The position numbers were made by a program, and so were the translations under genes. Below the pieces are notes generated by a model. That model was not told the origin of the DNA. It saw nothing but the letters and a program-made list of their open reading frames with translations, and did no database searches. This document shows positions 16,787-24,766 of a DNA stretch of 64,000 bases, piece by piece (within the stretch, counting starts at the first letter, position 1; each line of letters begins with the position of its first letter). This DNA comes from Phosphoribacter sp037045045 (lineage in GTDB: Bacteria > Actinomycetota > Actinomycetes > Actinomycetales > Dermatophilaceae): assembly GCA_037045045.1 (NCBI GenBank), contig JBAOHL010000005.1, forward strand, positions 248,001 through 312,000, read 5' to 3'.

Positions 16787-18109
16787 TCAGCCGGGCAGCT
16801 GCCCGAGCCGGGCCAGCAGCACGGCCTCGGCGACACACGCCCGCTCCCACTCGTCGAGATCGAGCGACTCGTTGGCGCCGTGGGCCCGGCTGTCCGGGTC
16901 CTCCACCCCGGTGACGAGGATCGCGGCATCGGGGAAGCGTTCGGCAAACGCCGCGACGAACGGGATCGACCCGCCCACTCCCATCTCCACCGGCGCCACG
17001 CCCCAGGCGTCGACGAGCGCGGCGCGGGCCTCGTCGTAGATCGGTCCCTGCGTGTTGGCGGCGAACCCCGCCCCGTCGTCGGCCAGCTCGACGCTCAGCT
17101 GCGCTCCCCATTCGACGTGCCGGTGCAGGTGGTCGGCGAGGGCGGCATACGCGCTCGTGAGGTCCTGCTCGGGTGCCACCCGCATCGACACCTTGGCCGA
17201 GGCCACCGGAACCAGCGTGTTCGAGGCGTTGGCGACCGACGGGGCGTCGATGCCGATGACGGTAAGGGACGGCTTGGTCCACAGCCGACTGAGCAGCGAT
17301 CCGCTCCCGGTGAGCTGGACGCCGTCGAGCACCCCGGATTCGGCACGCAGCCGGGCTTCGTCGTAGGGCAGTTCGCTCGCCGTTCCCGAGCGCAGCCCGG
17401 GCACGGCGACGTTGCCCTCGGCGTCGTGCAGGGACGCGAGCAGCCGGACGAGCACGGTGAGTGCGTCGGGGACCGGTCCGCCGAACATCCCCGAATGCAG
17501 GCCGTGGTCGAGGGTCCGTACGGTGACGACGGCGCGGACGAGTCCACGCAGCGTCGTCGTCAGCGCGGGCTGGCCGACCTCCCAGTTGCCGCTGTCGGCC
17601 AGGACGATGGCGTCCGCGCGCAGCTTCTCGCCGTGCCGCTGCAGGATCGTCGGCAGCGACTCCGAACCGACTTCCTCCTCACCCTCGACGAACACCGTCA
17701 CCCCCACCGGCAGCGCCCCGGCGTGCACCCGCAGCGCCGCGAGGTGAGCGGTCACCCCGGCCTTGTCGTCGGCGACCCCACGGCCGTAGAGCCGCCCGCC
17801 GCGCTCGGTGGGCTCCCACGGCGGGCTATCCCACCCGGCCGGGTCGCCGCAGGGTTGCACGTCGTGGTGGGCGTAGAGCATCACCGTCGGGGCCCCGGGA
17901 GGCCCGTCGGCGTGGCCGATGACCGCCGGCTGGCCTCCTTCCCGGACGATCTCGACGGTGAGCCCCTCGGCGCGCAAGAGCGAGGCGACCGCCTCGGCGC
18001 TGGCCTCGACGCGCGCCGCGTCGTAGTCGTCGAGCGTCTGCAAGGAGACACTGGGGATGCGGGAGAGCCGTTCGAGGTCCTCGCGCAGCGCTGGAAGCAA
18101 CTCGCGCAC
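16787..18109 (-). CDS. M20 family dipeptidase/metallopeptidase
   Basis: 440 residues of the M20 di-zinc peptidase family. Metal- and catalysis-related motifs are YAHHDVQP (His and Asp), GRGVADDKAG (bridging Asp), VEGEEEVGS (catalytic and metal Glu), LADSGNW, and the dimerisation-domain RTLDHGLHSGMFGG. It is expected to be a cytoplasmic dipeptidase. The GTG at 18109 is the only start in the frame below the upstream stop; about 20 upstream codons (DGHLPPAEAARIRSR) look homologous, so a rarer start or slightly different N-terminus is possible. It is convergent with nadA. Confidence 0.92.
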   Translation of the reverse strand: MRELLPALREDLERLSRIPSVSLQTLDDYDAARVEASAEAVASLLRAEGLTVEIVREGGQPAVIGHADGPPGAPTVMLYAHHDVQPCGDPAGWDSPPWEPTERGGRLYGRGVADDKAGVTAHLAALRVHAGALPVGVTVFVEGEEEVGSESLPTILQRHGEKLRADAIVLADSGNWEVGQPALTTTLRGLVRAVVTVRTLDHGLHSGMFGGPVPDALTVLVRLLASLHDAEGNVAVPGLRSGTASELPYDEARLRAESGVLDGVQLTGSGSLLSRLWTKPSLTVIGIDAPSVANASNTLVPVASAKVSMRVAPEQDLTSAYAALADHLHRHVEWGAQLSVELADDGAGFAANTQGPIYDEARAALVDAWGVAPVEMGVGGSIPFVAAFAERFPDAAILVTGVEDPDSRAHGANESLDLDEWERACVAEAVLLARLGQLPG

Positions 18110-18392
18110 CCGGGAGCGGATCCGGGCGGCCTCGGCGGGGGGAAGGTGTCCGTCACGACTTCCAGACTACCGAGCCGGAATGCGCCCGGGCCGATGTCAG
18201 GACGCAGCGAGGATCGCCCGATTTTGCGCCGGGCATCCTCCACTCAGTCGACTCGAGCTGACGAGGTCGTTCAGGATCCAGAGCCATTCGCGCCCGTGGT
18301 GGTGGTGCCTAGCCGTACCTAGCCGCCGAGTCCTCGCTCGCGCTCCGCCGGTCGGGCACCGCACCCGGCCCGGACGGCATACCCTGTCCTGC

Positions 18393-18965
18393 GTGTTGTG
18401 GCGCAAGAAGCAGGACCAGACCCCGTCAGACCCGGCGCACCCCCCGCGGCCCGGGGCGAAGAACCGGCCGACCCCCAGGCGCCGCGACCAGGAGGCCGCC
18501 AACCGGCGTCCGATCGTGACGAGCGACCGCAAAGCGGCCGCCCGCGCGGACAAGGCCAAGCGCCGAGAGGGCATCGCCGCGCAGCGCAGCGCGATGATGA
18601 CCGGGGACGAGGCCAACCTGCCGGCGCGTGACAAGGGTCCCGAGCGCCGGTATGTTCGCGACTTCATCGACGCCCGGTTCAACGTCGGCGAGGTCATGCT
18701 GCCGGTGATGGTCATCGTCCTCGGACTCTCGCTCATCCGTGAGGTGTGGGCCCAGACCGCGGTGTTTGTCGGGGTCTACGGCCTGCTGCTCGTGGCCGCC
18801 GGGGACGCCTGGTTCATGTGGCGCACGCTCAAGAGGCAGCTGCTCGCGAAGTTCGGCGCCGAGCAGGTCAAGGGCCTGCGCATGTATGCCGCCATGCGCG
18901 CCTTCCAGGTTCGTCGCTGGCGCCTGCCGCGTCCGGTCATCCCGCGGGGGCAATACCCCTCGTAG
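18393..18965 (+). CDS. DUF3043 family membrane protein
   Basis: 190 residues from GTG 18393. A charged, Lys/Arg/Pro-rich cytoplasmic N-terminus (residues 1-90) is followed by two transmembrane helices (about 95-135) and a basic C-terminal segment, the layout of the actinobacterial DUF3043 family. Conserved parts include VTSDRKAAARADKAKRREG, RRYVRDFIDARFNVGE and LKRQLLAKFG. The function is unknown. TACCCT (18380-18385) precedes the GTG by seven bases, a leaderless pattern, and overlaps a CGGCATAC word. Confidence 0.88.
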   Translation: MLWRKKQDQTPSDPAHPPRPGAKNRPTPRRRDQEAANRRPIVTSDRKAAARADKAKRREGIAAQRSAMMTGDEANLPARDKGPERRYVRDFIDARFNVGEVMLPVMVIVLGLSLIREVWAQTAVFVGVYGLLLVAAGDAWFMWRTLKRQLLAKFGAEQVKGLRMYAAMRAFQVRRWRLPRPVIPRGQYPS

Positions 18966-19006
18966 CCGAGGTCGGTCGGGCCTGAGCCCCGGACTCACCG
19001 CCCGGT

Positions 19007-19216
19007 TTAGGCCTGGGGGCGTAGGCTCATCGGCCCGTAGACGAGGACCTCGCCCTGGTAGAGGCTCGCCGCGACGATCCCTCCGTCGAGCAGGACCGGC
19101 CATTCCTCGCCGAGCCAGCTCTCCGCCTCGGCCTGGGTCGGGAAGTGCGGGGCGTCGAGGTCCCCGGCTCGTGCCCCACTGTCGTCCGCCAAGGCCCAAT
19201 GCCACTCGTTGCCCAT
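19007..19216 (-). CDS. Small conserved actinobacterial protein
   Basis: 69 residues from ATG 19216 (MGNEWHWALADDSG). It has the alternating aromatic/acidic pattern of a widespread but uncharacterised actinobacterial family, including FPTQAEAESWLGEEWP and a beta-rich C-terminus. No membrane helix or signal. TAGGGT lies eight bases before this ATG; an in-frame TTG three codons upstream is the alternative. I know of no function. Confidence 0.75.
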   Translation of the reverse strand: MGNEWHWALADDSGARAGDLDAPHFPTQAEAESWLGEEWPVLLDGGIVAASLYQGEVLVYGPMSLRPQA

Positions 19217-19257
19217 GGGTCCCAACCCTAGCCGGGGCCGGCATACCGACCGTTTTG

Positions 19258-19390
19258 ACAGGGCACGGCGCCGCGTGGGACCGTCGACCTACCGAGACCC
19301 GTCCGTGGGGGAAGCCGGTGTGATTCCGGCGCTGTCCCGCAACCGTGACCCTGTTCCCAGGGAAGCCGGAGCACCCGAGGCGGTGTCGGC
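19258..19390 (+). ncRNA. Cobalamin riboswitch
   Basis: The region carries the B12-box features in order: GGGGGAAGCCGGTG, GATTCCGGCGCTGTCCCGC, AACCGTGACC, and AGCCGGAGCACCCG. The sequence matches the conserved cobalamin aptamer core. It lies about 95 bases upstream of the SCO2322-like gene and on the same strand. Binding of adenosyl- or other cobalamins should repress the downstream transport operon (19486-23896). Confidence 0.85.
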
Positions 19391-19485
19391 TCCACCTATC
19401 GTCCGTCGCGGAAAGCGGACCGGAGCGAGTCGTCGGGCCCAGGGCCCGAGGCCTCCCACCCCGGCCGTGAGGAGGTCCTCACAGC

Positions 19486-20208
19486 ATGAACCCCGTCTCT
19501 TCGGGTCACCGACGCGCGCTGCGCGCGCGTGTCGCCCCCGCCCTGCTCCTGGCCCTGGTGGCCGCATTGGTCGGTCCGGCGCTGAACGCTCGCGCCGACA
19601 ACTACCGCTACTGGGGCTACTGGCAGCTCGCCTCGGGCGCCTGGTCGTTCGCCCAGAAGGGCCCTGCCCAGACCGTGCCCGCCGACGCGTCGGTCGAGGG
19701 GTGGCGCTTCGCCGTCGACGACGGCAGCGGTGGCCGCACGCCCCGGGTCACCCCGACCTTCGAGCAGCTGTGCGCGTCGACGGCCAGCGCCTCGGGCAAG
19801 AAGCGGGTCGGCGTCGTCGTCGACCCGGGCCGCACGGTGGACGCCGAGACCGGCGCCTCGGTGCCGATCCCGAGCGGCACCTGCGTCGTCGTGGCCACCG
19901 AGGCCACCGGCTCGGACGTCCTGGCGGCGGCCGCGGCGACCCGGGTGGACAAGGGACTCGTGTGCGGGATCGCCGGTTATCCGGCGACCGGCTGCGGCGG
20001 ACAGGTCGCCGCGCTCACCGACGCCCAGAAAGCCCCCGACACCGCGGTCACCCTTGCTGCGGCGACGCCGAGCGCCACCGCGGCGCCGGCCCCGGCAGCG
20101 ACGACCTCGAGCAGCCCGGTGGGTCTGATCGTCCTCGGGATCGCCGCGCTGCTGTTCGCCGTCCTCGTCGCCGTGGCCGTGCGCCGACGCCGCACCGTCG
20201 GCGCCTGA
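19486..20208 (+). CDS. SCO2322-like secreted, membrane-anchored protein
   Basis: 240 residues: signal peptide (about 1-36), external domain with the family block YRYWGYWQLASGAWSFAQKG and EGWRFAVDD, an Ala/Thr/Ser/Pro-rich linker, then a C-terminal transmembrane helix and basic tail. This resembles Streptomyces SCO2322-type proteins that accompany B12-regulated ECF transporter genes. It is the first gene after the cobalamin riboswitch and lies 16 bases before ecfT. A role as a surface-exposed accessory factor for vitamin capture is an inference. Confidence 0.8.
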   Translation: MNPVSSGHRRALRARVAPALLLALVAALVGPALNARADNYRYWGYWQLASGAWSFAQKGPAQTVPADASVEGWRFAVDDGSGGRTPRVTPTFEQLCASTASASGKKRVGVVVDPGRTVDAETGASVPIPSGTCVVVATEATGSDVLAAAAATRVDKGLVCGIAGYPATGCGGQVAALTDAQKAPDTAVTLAAATPSATAAPAPAATTSSSPVGLIVLGIAALLFAVLVAVAVRRRRTVGA

Positions 20209-20224
20209 TCCCCCGAGCCGCGAC

Positions 20225-21373
20225 ATGCCCTTCCCCGTCCACCGCCCAGAGCCGCGGGTGCTGCACCCGGTGGCCTGGTGGGTGTGGGGGTTGGGTCTGG
20301 CGACCGCGGCGTCGCATACGACGAACCCGGTGCTGCTGGCCCTCGTCGTCGGCGTCGGCGTCTGGGTCGTCGTGCAACGGCGCGAGGTAGGCACGCCGAA
20401 CGCGATGGCCCCGTTCCTCGTCGTCGGTCTCGTCGCCATCGCCCTGCGGGTCGGCCTCACCGTCATCCTCGGCAATGGCGTGGCCGGCCAGACCGTCCTC
20501 GTCCGATTGCCGCACGTACAGCTGCCCGACTGGGCGGCAGGGGTGCGCCTCGGCGGACCGGTGACCCTCGAGAGCCTGGTGGCGGCAGGCGTCGAGGGGG
20601 CCCGCCTGGCCGCGACCCTCGCGTGCTTCGCGGCGGCCAACGCGTTGGCCAGTCCTCGCCGCCTGCTGCGGTACGCCCCGGCAACCCTCTACGACGTCGG
20701 CACCGCCGTCGTCGTCGCCCTGACGTATGCCCCCCAGATGGCCGAACACGCGGCGCGGGTCCGGTCAGCCCGGCGGCTGCGCGGGCATGACGGGCGCGGG
20801 CTCCGGGAGTTGGCCCGCCTCGCCGTCCCGGTCCTCGAGGGGTCGCTCGAACGGTCCCTGCAGCTCGCCGCGTCGATGGAGTCTCGGGGCTACGGCCGCA
20901 CCCCGGTCCGCAGCCCACGGGGCCGTACCGTCGGCAGTGCCCTGGCGCTGCTCGGCGGGGCCGGCATCCTCGGCGGGCTCTACGGGGTGCTCGGCCCGTC
21001 CAGTGGCGGCTGGCTCGGGTTGCCCATGCTTGTCCTGGGGGCGTCGGTCGCTGGCCTCGCCCTCGTCCTCGGGGCGCGCCGGGACGTCCGCACGGCATAC
21101 CGTCGCGACCCCTGGCGAACCCCCGAATGGCTCGTCGCAGGGCTCGGCATCGCCGCCGCGGTCGTCCTTGTCGTCGCCGAATCCCAGGGTTGGGAGGGCG
21201 TGCACGTGTCCCAGGTGCCCCTGCAGGCGCCGGGTATGCCGCTCGTCCCGTTGGGCGTCGTCGCGGCCAGCGTCCTGGCCGGGGTGCTCACGCCGATGCC
21301 GCCCGGCCTGGCCCGCGCGCACGCGGCCGCCCGGGCGCCTCGGAGCAGCGGAACCGAGGCGGTGGCCGGGTGA
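20225..21373 (+). CDS. ecfT: ECF transporter transmembrane protein EcfT (CbiQ family)
   Basis: 382 residues with five to eight transmembrane helices. The cytoplasmic coupling motifs are present as VRSARRLRGHDGRG and AASMESRGYGR. EcfT joins the ATPases to the substrate-binding S component. It is longer than standard CbiQ because of extra C-terminal helices. Its stop overlaps the GTG start of the ATPase gene (GTGA), so it is in the riboswitch-controlled operon. Confidence 0.88.
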   Translation: MPFPVHRPEPRVLHPVAWWVWGLGLATAASHTTNPVLLALVVGVGVWVVVQRREVGTPNAMAPFLVVGLVAIALRVGLTVILGNGVAGQTVLVRLPHVQLPDWAAGVRLGGPVTLESLVAAGVEGARLAATLACFAAANALASPRRLLRYAPATLYDVGTAVVVALTYAPQMAEHAARVRSARRLRGHDGRGLRELARLAVPVLEGSLERSLQLAASMESRGYGRTPVRSPRGRTVGSALALLGGAGILGGLYGVLGPSSGGWLGLPMLVLGASVAGLALVLGARRDVRTAYRRDPWRTPEWLVAGLGIAAAVVLVVAESQGWEGVHVSQVPLQAPGMPLVPLGVVAASVLAGVLTPMPPGLARAHAAARAPRSSGTEAVAG

Positions 21374-22998
21374 TCGACCTGCGCGAGGTGTCGGTGACCT
21401 ATCCGGACGCCCCTGGCCCGGCCCTGGCCGACGTCACCCTGCACGTCGACGAAGGCGAGCTCGTCCTCGTCGTCGGACCGACCGGTTCGGGCAAGTCGAC
21501 GCTGCTGCGATGCCTCAACGGTCTGGTGCCCCACTTCAGCGGCGGCACCCTGCGGGGACGCGTCCGCGTGGGCGGCCGAGACACCCGAGACCACCGTCCC
21601 CGCGACCTGGCCGACCTCGTCGGTTTCGTCGGCCAGGACCCGGCCGGGTCGTTCGTCACCGACACCGTTGAGGACGAGATCGCCTACGGGATGGAAACCC
21701 TCGGCACCCCTGCGTTAGCCATGCGCCGACGACTCGAGGAGACCCTCGACCTCGTCGGCCTGGCGGACCTGCGCGACCGACCGTTGACCGCCCTGTCCGG
21801 TGGTCAGCAACAGCGCGTGGCGATCGGGGCGGTCCTCGCGGCCGGTCCCCGGGTGCTCGTGCTCGACGAGCCGACCTCGGCCCTGGACCCGGTGGCCGCC
21901 GAGGAGGTCCTCGCCACCCTTGCTCGACTCGTCCACGACCTCGGCCACACCGTCGTCCTCGCCGAGCACCGGCTCGAACGCGTCGTCCACCACGCCGACC
22001 GGGTCGTCCTCGTCGAGGGCGGCCGGGTCTCGGCGCCCACCGCCCCTGCCGAGGCGATGACGACCTCGCCGGTACATCCCCCGGTCGTCGAACTCGGCCG
22101 CCTCCTCGGCTGGTCGCCGTTGCCGTTGTCGGTCCGCGAGGCCCGCCGATGGGCCGCTCCGCTGCGCCGCCAGTTGGCCGCCCTGCCCGCACTGGCATCC
22201 CCCGCGACCGACGCGTCCCCCGCCGAGCCTGCCCTCGAGCAGTCCGTGTCGCTGCGCCGCGTCACGGTCCGTCGCGGGCTCGTCACCGCCCTGCGCGAGG
22301 TCGACGCGGACCTGTATGCCGGCACGGTCACCGCCGTCATGGGCCGCAACGGCGCCGGGAAGTCCACCCTGTTGGCCGCGCTCGGCGGACAACTGGCCCC
22401 CTCGAGCGGCCGCGTCCGGGTCGGCGGGGTCGCGCCCAATCGCGAGCGCCCCCGGGACCGGGTCCGTCGCGTCGGGCTGGTCCCCCAAGACCCGGACTTG
22501 CTCCTCTACGCCGACTCCGTCGCGGCCGAGTGCCAGGGGGCGGACGCCGACTTCGGCGTCCCGGCGGGGACCACCCGGGCCATGCTCGCCCGGATCGGCG
22601 CCACGATCGACGCCGCAACCCACCCTCGGGACCTTTCCGAGGGTCAACGCCTCGCCCTCGCCCTGGCCGTCGTTCTCGCCGGCCGGCCGGGTCTGGTTCT
22701 GCTCGACGAACCGACCCGCGGCCTGGACTACCCGGCCAAACGGCGCCTCGTCGCGGTGCTGCGCGACCTCGCCGCCGACGGGCACACCGTCGTCCTCGCG
22801 ACCCACGACGTCGAGCTCGCGGCGGAGGCGGCCGACCGGGTCATGGTGCTGGCGACCGGCGAGGTCGTCGCCGACGGCCCGGCCCGCGAGGTGCTCGCCG
22901 GATCCCCCGCGTTCGCCCCCCAGGTGGCCAAGATCCTGCATCCGGTCGCCGCCCTCACCGTGGCCGACGTCACCGCCGCCCTGGAACCGGCGTCGTGA
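21370..22998 (+). CDS. ecfA: Fused ECF transporter ATPase (two ABC domains)
   Basis: 542 residues with two ABC ATPase domains. Domain 1: Walker A VGPTGSGKST, signature LSGGQQQRVA, Walker B VLVLDEPTSALD. Domain 2: Walker A MGRNGAGKST, a degenerate signature LSEGQRLALA, Walker B LVLLDEPTRGLD. The fusion corresponds to EcfA1-EcfA2. GTG 21370 overlaps the ecfT stop. It powers vitamin or vitamin-precursor uptake together with EcfT and the next gene. Confidence 0.92.
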   Translation: MIDLREVSVTYPDAPGPALADVTLHVDEGELVLVVGPTGSGKSTLLRCLNGLVPHFSGGTLRGRVRVGGRDTRDHRPRDLADLVGFVGQDPAGSFVTDTVEDEIAYGMETLGTPALAMRRRLEETLDLVGLADLRDRPLTALSGGQQQRVAIGAVLAAGPRVLVLDEPTSALDPVAAEEVLATLARLVHDLGHTVVLAEHRLERVVHHADRVVLVEGGRVSAPTAPAEAMTTSPVHPPVVELGRLLGWSPLPLSVREARRWAAPLRRQLAALPALASPATDASPAEPALEQSVSLRRVTVRRGLVTALREVDADLYAGTVTAVMGRNGAGKSTLLAALGGQLAPSSGRVRVGGVAPNRERPRDRVRRVGLVPQDPDLLLYADSVAAECQGADADFGVPAGTTRAMLARIGATIDAATHPRDLSEGQRLALALAVVLAGRPGLVLLDEPTRGLDYPAKRRLVAVLRDLAADGHTVVLATHDVELAAEAADRVMVLATGEVVADGPAREVLAGSPAFAPQVAKILHPVAALTVADVTAALEPAS

Positions 22999-23092
22999 CC
23001 CCCTCCGTGCCGCCGAGTCAGGGACCGGCCGAGCCGAGGCTGCCGGCCCGGGACGGATCCCGGACCGTTCGCCCGCGCCCCACCCGGAACCG

Positions 23093-23896
23093 ATGAGAAC
23101 CCGTCCTGCCGCGGCGATCTCCCTGCTGGTCACCACCCTCGTGGGGATCGGCGCCTTCACCTGGCCGTTCGTCGCCACCCCGTCGACGACGGCCACGCAC
23201 GGCCAAGACCTGCCGTGGCTGTTCGCGGCGCTGCTCGGGCTGCTCGCGCTCGTCCTGCTCGCCGAGGCGACGGCCTCCGGGCTCGACGCGAAGACCGTCG
23301 CCGTGCTGGGCGTGCTCGCCGCCGTCGGTGGGGCCTTGCGCGTGCTCTCGGCCGGAACCGCCGGACTCGAGCCCCTGTTCGTCGTGCTCGTCCTCGGCGG
23401 ACGGGTACTCGGGCGCAGCATGGGCTTCCTGCTCGGCGCCGTCGCGCTGCTCGCCGGCGCGTTCCTCACCGCAGGGATCGGGCCGTGGCTGCCGTTCCAG
23501 ATGATCGCCGCCGGCTGGGTGACCCTCGGCGCGGCGTGCCTGCCGCGCGCCGGCGGACGACGCGAGATCTGGCTGCTCGCGGCATACGGGGCGGTGTCGG
23601 CGATCGGCTACGGCCTGGTCATGAACATGTGGTTCTGGCCGTTCCTCGCGACGGGGTCAGCTCCGGTGGGAGGCGGGTTCGTCGCCGGCGCCTCGATGGG
23701 CGAGAACCTCGGACGGTATGCCGTGTTCTACGTCGCGACGTCGCTCGGGTGGGACCTGCCCCGGGCGGTGCTCACGGCCACCCTCGTCCTCGTCACCGGC
23801 CGACCGGTCCTGCGGACCCTGCGCCGGGCGGTGCGCCGCGCCGCGTTCGAGGCCCCGGCCGTCTTCGAGCAGTCACCCGCGCCGACCGGAGGTTGA
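23093..23896 (+). CDS. ECF transporter S component
   Basis: 267 residues with about six to seven transmembrane helices and a basic C-terminal tail. The ATG at 23093 is 94 bases after the ATPase stop. The fold and the location after EcfT/EcfA make it the substrate-binding S component. The upstream cobalamin riboswitch suggests that the substrate is cobalamin or a precursor, but the substrate is inferred from context only. The stop TGA overlaps the -35 element of the arsR promoter. Confidence 0.85.
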   Translation: MRTRPAAAISLLVTTLVGIGAFTWPFVATPSTTATHGQDLPWLFAALLGLLALVLLAEATASGLDAKTVAVLGVLAAVGGALRVLSAGTAGLEPLFVVLVLGGRVLGRSMGFLLGAVALLAGAFLTAGIGPWLPFQMIAAGWVTLGAACLPRAGGRREIWLLAAYGAVSAIGYGLVMNMWFWPFLATGSAPVGGGFVAGASMGENLGRYAVFYVATSLGWDLPRAVLTATLVLVTGRPVLRTLRRAVRRAAFEAPAVFEQSPAPTGG

Positions 23897-23929
23897 CACT
23901 CACTCGCCGACATGCGAATCTGCGCATGT
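23893..23929 (+). promoter_or_regulatory. Promoter and palindromic operator of the ArsR-type regulator
   Basis: TTGACA at 23893-23898 and GAATCT at 23916-23921 are spaced by 17 bases. A perfect 7-bp inverted repeat, ACATGCG (23910-23916) and CGCATGT (23923-23929) with a 6-base spacer, covers the -10 region. It ends four bases before the arsR ATG. Its size and symmetry fit an ArsR/SmtB operator, so the gene probably represses itself and the downstream Ehr-like operon. Confidence 0.75.
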
Positions 23930-23933
23930 GCGT

Positions 23934-24284
23934 ATGAACGTGACCGGCGTGCCCGTCTACGAGGCCAAGGCCGAGCTGTTCAAGTCCCTGGGGCATCCGG
24001 TGCGCATCCGGGTCCTCGAGCTGCTCGTCGAGGGTGAGCATGCGGTCCACGAATTGCGAGAGCGGATCGAGGTCGAACAGACGGGTCTCTCGCAGCATCT
24101 GGCGGTGCTGCGCCGGACCGGGCTGATCCGTCAACAGCGTCGCGGTGGTCAGGTCGTGTACTCCCTCGTCGGGAGCGAGGTCGCCCAGTTGTTGACGTCG
24201 GGGCGCCGGCTGCTGCGCGAGGTCGTCGACGAGGGTCGCTTCTTGGCCGAGTCCCTGGACGCCGACGACGAGGGGACCTCTTGA
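23934..24284 (+). CDS. ArsR family winged-helix transcriptional regulator
   Basis: 116 residues. The DNA-binding core is KAELFKSLGHPVRIRVLELL, then QTGLSQHLAVLRRTGLIRQQRRGGQVVYSL, the classic ArsR helix-turn-helix and wing. There is no CxCxxC metal site of the SmtB alpha-3 or ArsR type, so the signal is not obvious. A promoter and palindrome sit immediately upstream. The stop overlaps the TTG start of the next gene (24281-24284), so it is translated together with the complex-I-like operon that it presumably controls. Confidence 0.9.
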   Translation: MNVTGVPVYEAKAELFKSLGHPVRIRVLELLVEGEHAVHELRERIEVEQTGLSQHLAVLRRTGLIRQQRRGGQVVYSLVGSEVAQLLTSGRRLLREVVDEGRFLAESLDADDEGTS

Positions 24285-24766
24285 CCCGCCGGAGCTTGGC
24301 CCGTCGAATCCTGCGGACCGGCCGCGCCGCCGAGCCGGCCCCCCCACGCCCGGCCGCCGACCCGGCCGGTCGGGTGTTCGCCGGGAGCGTGCACGTGCGC
24401 CACGTCGACGCCGGGTCCTGTAACGGCTGCGAGATCGAAGTCGCGGCGGCGTTCGGGCCGGTCTACGACGCGGAGCGCTTCGGGGCGCGGCTCGTCGCGT
24501 CGCCTCGGCACGCCGACGTCGTCCTGGTCACCGGGGTGGTCACGCACAACATGGCCCAGCCACTGCAACGCACGGTCGAAGCGACTCCCCTGCCGAGGCT
24601 TGTCATCGCGGTCGGGGACTGCGCCCGCGACTGCGGGATATTCCGCGCGGGTTACGGCGTTCGGGGAGCGGCCGCCGACGTCGTCGACGTCGATCTGGAC
24701 GTGGCGGGCTGCCCGCCGCCTCCTGCGGCGATCGTCGAGGTGCTGCGGCGGGTGACGGGCCGATGA
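24281..24766 (+). CDS. NuoB/HyfI-like [4Fe-4S] subunit of an energy-converting complex
   Basis: 161 residues, from TTG 24281. It has the small-subunit cluster motif SCNGCEIE (CxxC), then GDCARDCG and GCPPPP, giving the four cysteines of the proximal cluster (N2-like). HyfI/HycG and NuoB carry the same arrangement. It would link electron transfer to the membrane arm. It overlaps the ArsR stop and its own stop overlaps the next ATG. This gene and the following one read without frame change. Confidence 0.88.
   Translation: MTRRSLARRILRTGRAAEPAPPRPAADPAGRVFAGSVHVRHVDAGSCNGCEIEVAAAFGPVYDAERFGARLVASPRHADVVLVTGVVTHNMAQPLQRTVEATPLPRLVIAVGDCARDCGIFRAGYGVRGAAADVVDVDLDVAGCPPPPAAIVEVLRRVTGR

Noticed and set aside
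21127..21369. N-terminal extension of the fused EcfA protein
   Set aside because: It overlaps ecfT in another frame; the GTG at 21370 overlaps the ecfT stop and begins just before the first ABC strand.
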